7,130 bases of DNA, taken from Rhizobiaceae bacterium (lineage in GTDB: Bacteria > Pseudomonadota > Alphaproteobacteria > Rhizobiales > Rhizobiaceae). The translations under genes and the position numbers were made by a program. The stretch's first letter is position 1, and the number at the start of each line of letters is the position of its first letter. Shown here piece after piece: positions 4,579 to 7,130 of this stretch. The notes beneath the pieces are model-generated. The model was not told the origin of the DNA and made no database searches. It saw nothing but the letters and a program-made list of their open reading frames with translations. The stretch is taken from assembly GCA_016793565.1 (NCBI GenBank), contig JAEUMA010000375.1:1-7130 (forward strand), written 5' to 3'.

Positions 4579-5237
4579 TTCCCCTCCTTATCCGGGTGGG
4601 CGGTGAGGAAGGCGCGGGCTCGTTGCGTCGCGGGGTATCCGGCCGGAACGACATAGCCGTCACCGAAGGTGCCCTCAAGGAGACCCTTGATCACCTCCCT
4701 TGCTTCTTCCAGAGCATCAGCTTGGGAGGAGGAAATGGGTTTGGCTTCGCCCTCGTATTGAGGGGCCGCAGTCTTCCCGGCTGGCGGCAGAAATTGAACG
4801 ATGCCATGCTTCTTGCGCCACTCTGCGCTGAACTCATCGAGGGACCGATGAGCGGCGGCAACGGTGCATGGCGCGCAAGGCTCGCCGCATTCGCCATCGC
4901 AACCTTCGCATGGCTGCGTGCGGTCGCCGTCGTAGGTCCACAGGGCCTTCAGCAGATTGGCGTCTGACGGATCGTCCGGGACGCCCTCGCAGTCCCCGGC
5001 CCACTCCTCGACGGCGGTGATCAAGGCGTCCGACTTCCGCATCATGCCGAGCAAGCGGTCGCGAGCGCCACACAGCTCGTTCTCGCGTTCTTCAGTCATG
5101 GCCATTTTGATGCTGTGGCCCAACTCCAGCAAACGCTCGGCGGCTTGCCGCAACGTCATTGCAGGAGGCGCAGCTTGCTCGCTCGGCAAAGCGGCCGCCC
5201 CTGCGGCCAACCCATTATTCATATCGTCTTCTCTCAT
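4575..5237 (-). CDS. Cys-rich hypothetical protein with repeated leader (220 aa)
   Basis: No named family. Residues 1-26 are a leader, MREDDMNNGLAAGAA, followed by an Ala/Pro/Ser stretch. Residues 28-80 form a charged helical region (LRQAAERLLELGHSIKMAMTEERENEL...ALITAVEEWA). Residues 110-124 hold five cysteines in CX2CX3CX3CX2C (CEGCDGECGEPCAPC), probably a metal site. A further helix AAAHRSLDEFSAEWRKKHG follows, and a C-terminal part resembles small phage proteins (ADALEEAREVIKGLLEG, ATQRARAFL). It may be a mosaic of accessory domains. ATG at 5237 is chosen because it overlaps the previous stop as ATGA and has GGAG 7 bases upstream; the ATG five codons later (5222) opens the repeated sequence and is a possible second start. 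Confidence 0.7.
   Translation of the reverse strand: MREDDMNNGLAAGAAALPSEQAAPPAMTLRQAAERLLELGHSIKMAMTEERENELCGARDRLLGMMRKSDALITAVEEWAGDCEGVPDDPSDANLLKALWTYDGDRTQPCEGCDGECGEPCAPCTVAAAHRSLDEFSAEWRKKHGIVQFLPPAGKTAAPQYEGEAKPISSSQADALEEAREVIKGLLEGTFGDGYVVPAGYPATQRARAFLTAHPDKEGK
5186..5225 (-). repeat. 40-base repeat, copy 1 (leader, with hairpin)
   Basis: Matches 5707-5746 with one mismatch in 40 bases; 5193-5225 is identical over 33. It encodes MNNGLAAGAA near the start of the 220-aa gene. It contains a perfect 6-bp stem, GGCCGC at 5193-5198 and GCGGCC at 5203-5208, around a 4-base loop, placed about 12 bases after the ATG at 5222 on the mRNA. Confidence 0.9.
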
Positions 5238-5953
5238 TTCTCGTCTCCGGGAGGGAGGGGTAACGGCATCCAGTGGGTGGGCTGGATGCCATCACGGCGG
5301 TGCGTTGGGTTTCCAAACGAGCGCGGCAGGTCGAAGGATTGGAGACCCAGATCCAGGAACCCGCCATCGTGGCCCATCCAGTCGGGGCCATCCGGTTCTG
5401 CTTCCCAATAATAACCCTCCGCCACCGTTTCGGCGCTGTCTTCGGTCTCAGGCCGCCCAAGCAAAATGCGCGTCCCATCCTTCGGCGCGGAGGCGATGTC
5501 ACGCCATGCGGAGGTCGGTGGGGATGCAGGAGTGGCGATCTTCGCTAGGGCATGGCGAAGATGCTCGCGCCACCAGTACGGCTGCTTGCGCTTGTTCTTC
5601 GGGCCGGGCGGCGGCGTCTCACCGAACCAGTAGTTGTTGAGCGGGCCACTGCCGAGCAGAAAGGCGAATACGGGGTGTGCCGCGGGAGAGGCTTCAGCGG
5701 TAGACAGCAAAGGGGCCGCCCCTGCGGCCAACCCATTATTCATATCTCCCCGCCCATCTGGTGAGGCCACAGGAGGGCGGCGGTTCCAGGCGGGATAGTC
5801 GCTCTCGTCGAGTTCGTAGGTGCCATGTTCGCCAGCCGTCGCCAGCCAACAGTCGTTCACCGGGTGGAAGGCCGAATGCTCGCGCACGCGCATCTGCGCA
5901 TCACAGAACGGACACGGCAGCAACGCGCTCTCTGTTGCAGGAGAGGAGGTCAT
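5234..5953 (-). CDS. Lar-like zinc ribbon / DUF551-like fusion protein
   Basis: A 239-residue mosaic. Residues 11-59 (LLPCPFC with C14 and C17, HPVNDC with H30 and C35, then YPAWNRR) match the Lar-type restriction-alleviation zinc ribbon, whose founder in Rac prophage modulates type I restriction. Residues 71-80 are MNNGLAAGAA, encoded by the 40-base repeat. Residues 93-138 (FAFLLGSGPLNNYWFGE...YWWREHLRHAL) look like a separate small phage module. Residues 149-235 (AWRDIASAPKDGTRILLG...PTHWMPLPLPP) match DUF551. Each of these often exists as a single small gene, so this is probably a fusion. ATG at 5953 has GGAG 7 bases upstream and an ATGA overlap with the preceding stop. An internal ATG at 5743 could start a shorter product, but GGGGAG lies only 2 bases before it. 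An anti-restriction role is possible, not shown. Confidence 0.75.
   Translation of the reverse strand: MTSSPATESALLPCPFCDAQMRVREHSAFHPVNDCWLATAGEHGTYELDESDYPAWNRRPPVASPDGRGDMNNGLAAGAAPLLSTAEASPAAHPVFAFLLGSGPLNNYWFGETPPPGPKNKRKQPYWWREHLRHALAKIATPASPPTSAWRDIASAPKDGTRILLGRPETEDSAETVAEGYYWEAEPDGPDWMGHDGGFLDLGLQSFDLPRSFGNPTHRRDGIQPTHWMPLPLPPGDEK
5707..5746 (-). repeat. 40-base repeat, copy 2 (inside fusion gene)
   Basis: Near-identical to 5186-5225 (one mismatch). Here it is in frame in the middle of the Lar/DUF551 fusion, encoding MNNGLAAGAA at residues 71-80. The hairpin is kept: stem strands 5714-5719 and 5724-5729. Its position at the junction between two protein modules suggests it was once the start of an independent gene. 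Confidence 0.9.
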
Positions 5954-6147
5954 GGGGTGTCTCCAGAGTGGGAAAGGGCGGCAAGTTTCTTGCGACATGT
6001 CGGGCAGTTGTCGGGGCTGTCGTCGTTTCCTTTCTCAGGCGGAACGCGGCCGAGGTACGCCCAGCGACCACACAGAGAACGGCCGTCTTCGCGCACGTAG
6101 TGCCACTTGCGCGCACCGTTGATGTGGACCCAGCCGCTCGTGCTCAT
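5950..6147 (-). CDS. Small zinc-ribbon-like phage protein (65 aa)
   Basis: Sixty-five residues with the arrangement KWH(16)YVREDGRSLC(26)GRW ... DNC(48)PTC(51)RKKLA. One histidine and three cysteines, the last two as CPTC, are well placed to bind one zinc. The order HY...SLCGRW...C..CRRKLA is a pattern I know from small uncharacterised phage proteins; no function is established. The frame is open 41 codons upstream, but ATG at 6147 makes an ATGA overlap with the upstream stop and has GGAG 7 bases before it. It overlaps the Lar/DUF551 fusion start in the same way, so the products are likely co-expressed. Confidence 0.75.
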   Translation of the reverse strand: MSTSGWVHINGARKWHYVREDGRSLCGRWAYLGRVPPEKGNDDSPDNCPTCRKKLAALSHSGDTP

Positions 6148-6428
6148 CGCAGGTCTCCGTGCTTGCCGCCCTTGAGCCACTTCGGGCAGTCGTCGCCAGC
6201 GATGCTGGAGGGATCGCGTCTGTCGAGACCCGCGAAGCACGAGGCAATCGCAGGATAGGGCGCGGTGCATCGACCGAAATGCCTGTCGAACATAGGGTCC
6301 CGCGTTTCATGCGGACGCCAGCGCTTGCACGTGCCGCAGCGGCGATCAGCAGTTGCGGGAGCGGATGGTTGCGTGTCGTGGGCTGAAGCCGCTCCTGCGG
6401 CTAACCTATTTCCATCAGATGAAGTCAT
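6144..6428 (-). CDS. Cys-rich small phage protein with LAAGAA leader (94 aa)
   Basis: Ninety-four residues. The first 28 are a low-complexity leader, MTSSDGNRLAAGAA followed by Ala/Pro/Ser/Thr. Then comes a cysteine domain: CGTCKRW, HFGRC, ASCFAG and GDDCPKW, i.e. CX2C plus three more cysteines, with tryptophans typical of small rubredoxin-like or zinc-ribbon phage proteins (CGTCRWW...GRC...DCPxW). No function is established for that group. ATG at 6428 has GGAG 7 bases upstream. The leader resembles the MNNGLAAGAA segment of two other genes in this operon. It starts 43 bases after the HNH gene, one of the few non-overlapping junctions here. Confidence 0.75.
   Translation of the reverse strand: MTSSDGNRLAAGAASAHDTQPSAPATADRRCGTCKRWRPHETRDPMFDRHFGRCTAPYPAIASCFAGLDRRDPSSIAGDDCPKWLKGGKHGDLR
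6387..6402 (-). repeat. Diverged third copy of the LAAGAA hairpin
   Basis: AGCCGC at 6387-6392 and GCGGCT at 6397-6402 form the same 6-bp, 4-base-loop hairpin as the repeats at 5193-5208 and 5714-5729. The outer pair is A-T instead of G-C, so pairing is kept. All differences within the LAAGAA codons are in third positions. Confidence 0.6.
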
Positions 6429-6471
6429 TGGGAGTCTCCGGGGTTAGGGGTGGCTCGGGGCTATGAAGCCC

Positions 6472-6855
6472 CTACGCACCGAGCGATTTCTTCATCAGGC
6501 GCCCGGTCTTCCAGTCGTGCTTGTATCCCTCCGGCTTCTTCGGGAAGGTGGAGCGGGACTTGATGCCGAGGCCGAGCTTGTCGCGTTGGCGGACGGTCTT
6601 GGCGGCGAGCGGCGTGTCGTGCTTGGCCGTCTTCCACTTGTGGCACTTGATGCAAACCGCCGCGCAATTCTCCAGGCTGTTGTCCTTGGAGTTGGCGTCG
6701 AGGATCACATGGTCGAACTCGACCCCGTAGCCGAGGGGCGCGTTGCAGCGGTGGCGGGGATCGAGCCCGTACATGACGCCCACGGCCTCGCAGAGGAGCC
6801 CTGAGCGTTGCAGGGCCTCGCGTTTGGTCTGTTTGCTGAACTCGCGGCGGTTCAT
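6472..6855 (-). CDS. HNH endonuclease
   Basis: A 127-residue nuclease with the HNH/beta-beta-alpha metal core. The core is VEFDHVILDANSKDNSLENCAAVCIKCHKWKT, where D48-H49 supplies the general base, N63 is the middle residue, and H72 the metal ligand. C68-C71 with C22 and C37 probably hold a structural zinc. The C-terminal KSRSTFPKKPEGYKHDWKTGRLMKK tail is typical of the phage-encoded group. It should nick or cut double-stranded DNA; phage HNH proteins near packaging genes assist terminase, but here the neighbours are early/accessory genes, so a recombination or homing-like role is equally open. ATG at 6855 overlaps the upstream stop as ATGA. The ribosome site is weak (GGTGA), consistent with coupling. 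Family call is strong. Confidence 0.9.
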   Translation of the reverse strand: MNRREFSKQTKREALQRSGLLCEAVGVMYGLDPRHRCNAPLGYGVEFDHVILDANSKDNSLENCAAVCIKCHKWKTAKHDTPLAAKTVRQRDKLGLGIKSRSTFPKKPEGYKHDWKTGRLMKKSLGA

Positions 6856-7037
6856 CGAATGTCACCGTCGGGGTAGATGTGATAGACGCGCCCACAGGTG
6901 GACTGCTCGATGTTCGCCGCTTCGGCGCGACTGATCGTGCGGTAGGTGTTGCCGTGGTCGTCCTGATAGACGGTCTCGCCGGTCCCCTCGCCGGGCCAAG
7001 AGGAGACTACGCGCCGGTATTCTTGCTTGTGCGTCAT
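6852..7037 (-). CDS. Hypothetical 61-aa protein
   Basis: Unrecognised. The 61-residue sequence is polar, with beta-strand-like stretches (EYRRVVSSW, ETVYQDDHGNTYRTISRAEA, GRVYHIYPDGDI), a single cysteine, and no membrane segment. DDHGNTYRTISRAEA and YHIYPDG suggest a small beta-sheet fold with two similar strand-turn units. ATG at 7037 has GGGGAG 5 to 6 bases upstream and overlaps the upstream stop as ATGA; the stop in turn overlaps the HNH start. Both overlaps support it being real and part of the operon. Confidence 0.65.
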   Translation of the reverse strand: MTHKQEYRRVVSSWPGEGTGETVYQDDHGNTYRTISRAEAANIEQSTCGRVYHIYPDGDIR

Positions 7038-7130
7038 CGGCTCTCCCCTTCGCCAAGTTGAATGCCGCGCTCGGCACAGAATCTTTCCACGATGGTCATT
7101 AGCTCGCCCATTTCCTGCGGCGAGAATGTC
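7034..7130 (-). CDS. C-terminal end of an unidentified gene
   Basis: The last 31 codons of a gene that runs off the right edge. The readable end is TFSPQEMGELMTIVERFCAERGIQLGEGESR, which looks like a helix followed by a polar tail. It is supported by an ATGA overlap with the next gene and by continuity with the operon. Too short for a family call. Confidence 0.55.
   Translation of the reverse strand, partial: TFSPQEMGELMTIVERFCAERGIQLGEGESR

Noticed and set aside
4454..4678. Minus-strand 74-codon frame between the 220-aa and 59-aa genes
   Set aside because: Crosses both genes in a third frame and has no ribosome site or recognisable content.
6461..6895. Minus-strand 144-codon Arg/Pro-rich frame
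   Set aside because: Shadow of the HNH endonuclease gene.
1..7130. CRISPR array, insertion sequence, retron or toxin-antitoxin system
   Set aside because: No regularly spaced repeats, no transposase or terminal inverted repeats, no reverse transcriptase, and no recognisable toxin or antitoxin pair; the Xre gene stands beside a zinc-knuckle-like protein without toxin features.

Overview
The window looks like part of a temperate bacteriophage genome from an alphaproteobacterium. The DNA is GC-rich, genes are small and tightly packed, most neighbours share 4-base ATGA or GTGA start/stop overlaps, and the recognisable products are phage types: tyrosine integrase, putative excisionase, Xre-type regulator, HNH endonuclease, Lar-like zinc ribbon, DUF551-like and Phage_ABA_S-like proteins. 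A 46-base tRNA-Phe 3' half beside the integrase points to a tRNA-Phe(GAA) attachment site. Its anticodon stem resembles what I recall of rhizobial tRNA-Phe, so Hyphomicrobiales/Rhizobiales is my best guess for the host, but this is an inference.

Layout. (1) Positions 2-1013, plus strand: the end of a metallophosphoesterase, a GNAT acetyltransferase and a DUF6378-like protein, overlapping by 4 bases each. (2) Positions 1016-2368, minus strand, converging on block 1: five small genes, namely a Cys-cluster protein, a zinc-knuckle-like protein translationally coupled to an Xre regulator, and two unrecognised proteins. A 140-base gap holds direct repeats and a hairpin. (3) Positions 2369-2604: no gene. 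It holds the tRNA-Phe-derived core, copies of a TTTTGCA arm motif on both sides and one IHF-like site, which is the composition of an attP rather than a bacterial attL or attR. (4) Positions 2605-7130, minus strand: one long operon, entering the window from the right and ending in the putative xis and int.

The operon of block 4 runs, in transcription order: a truncated unknown, a 61-aa unknown, HNH endonuclease, two Cys-rich small proteins, a Lar/DUF551 fusion, a Cys-rich 220-aa protein, an easily missed 59-aa protein, a Phage_ABA_S-like protein, putative xis, int. It reads as an early/accessory operon of small, often zinc-binding proteins leading into the integration module.

The points I rate most worth a second look are the intact attP-like architecture, a 40-base near-identical repeat that serves as a gene start in one place and as a fusion junction in another (with a diverged third copy whose hairpin is kept), and a perfect 11-bp inverted repeat inside the zinc-knuckle gene. 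I see no CRISPR array, insertion sequence, rRNA or complete tRNA. I did not identify an undescribed defence system with any confidence.
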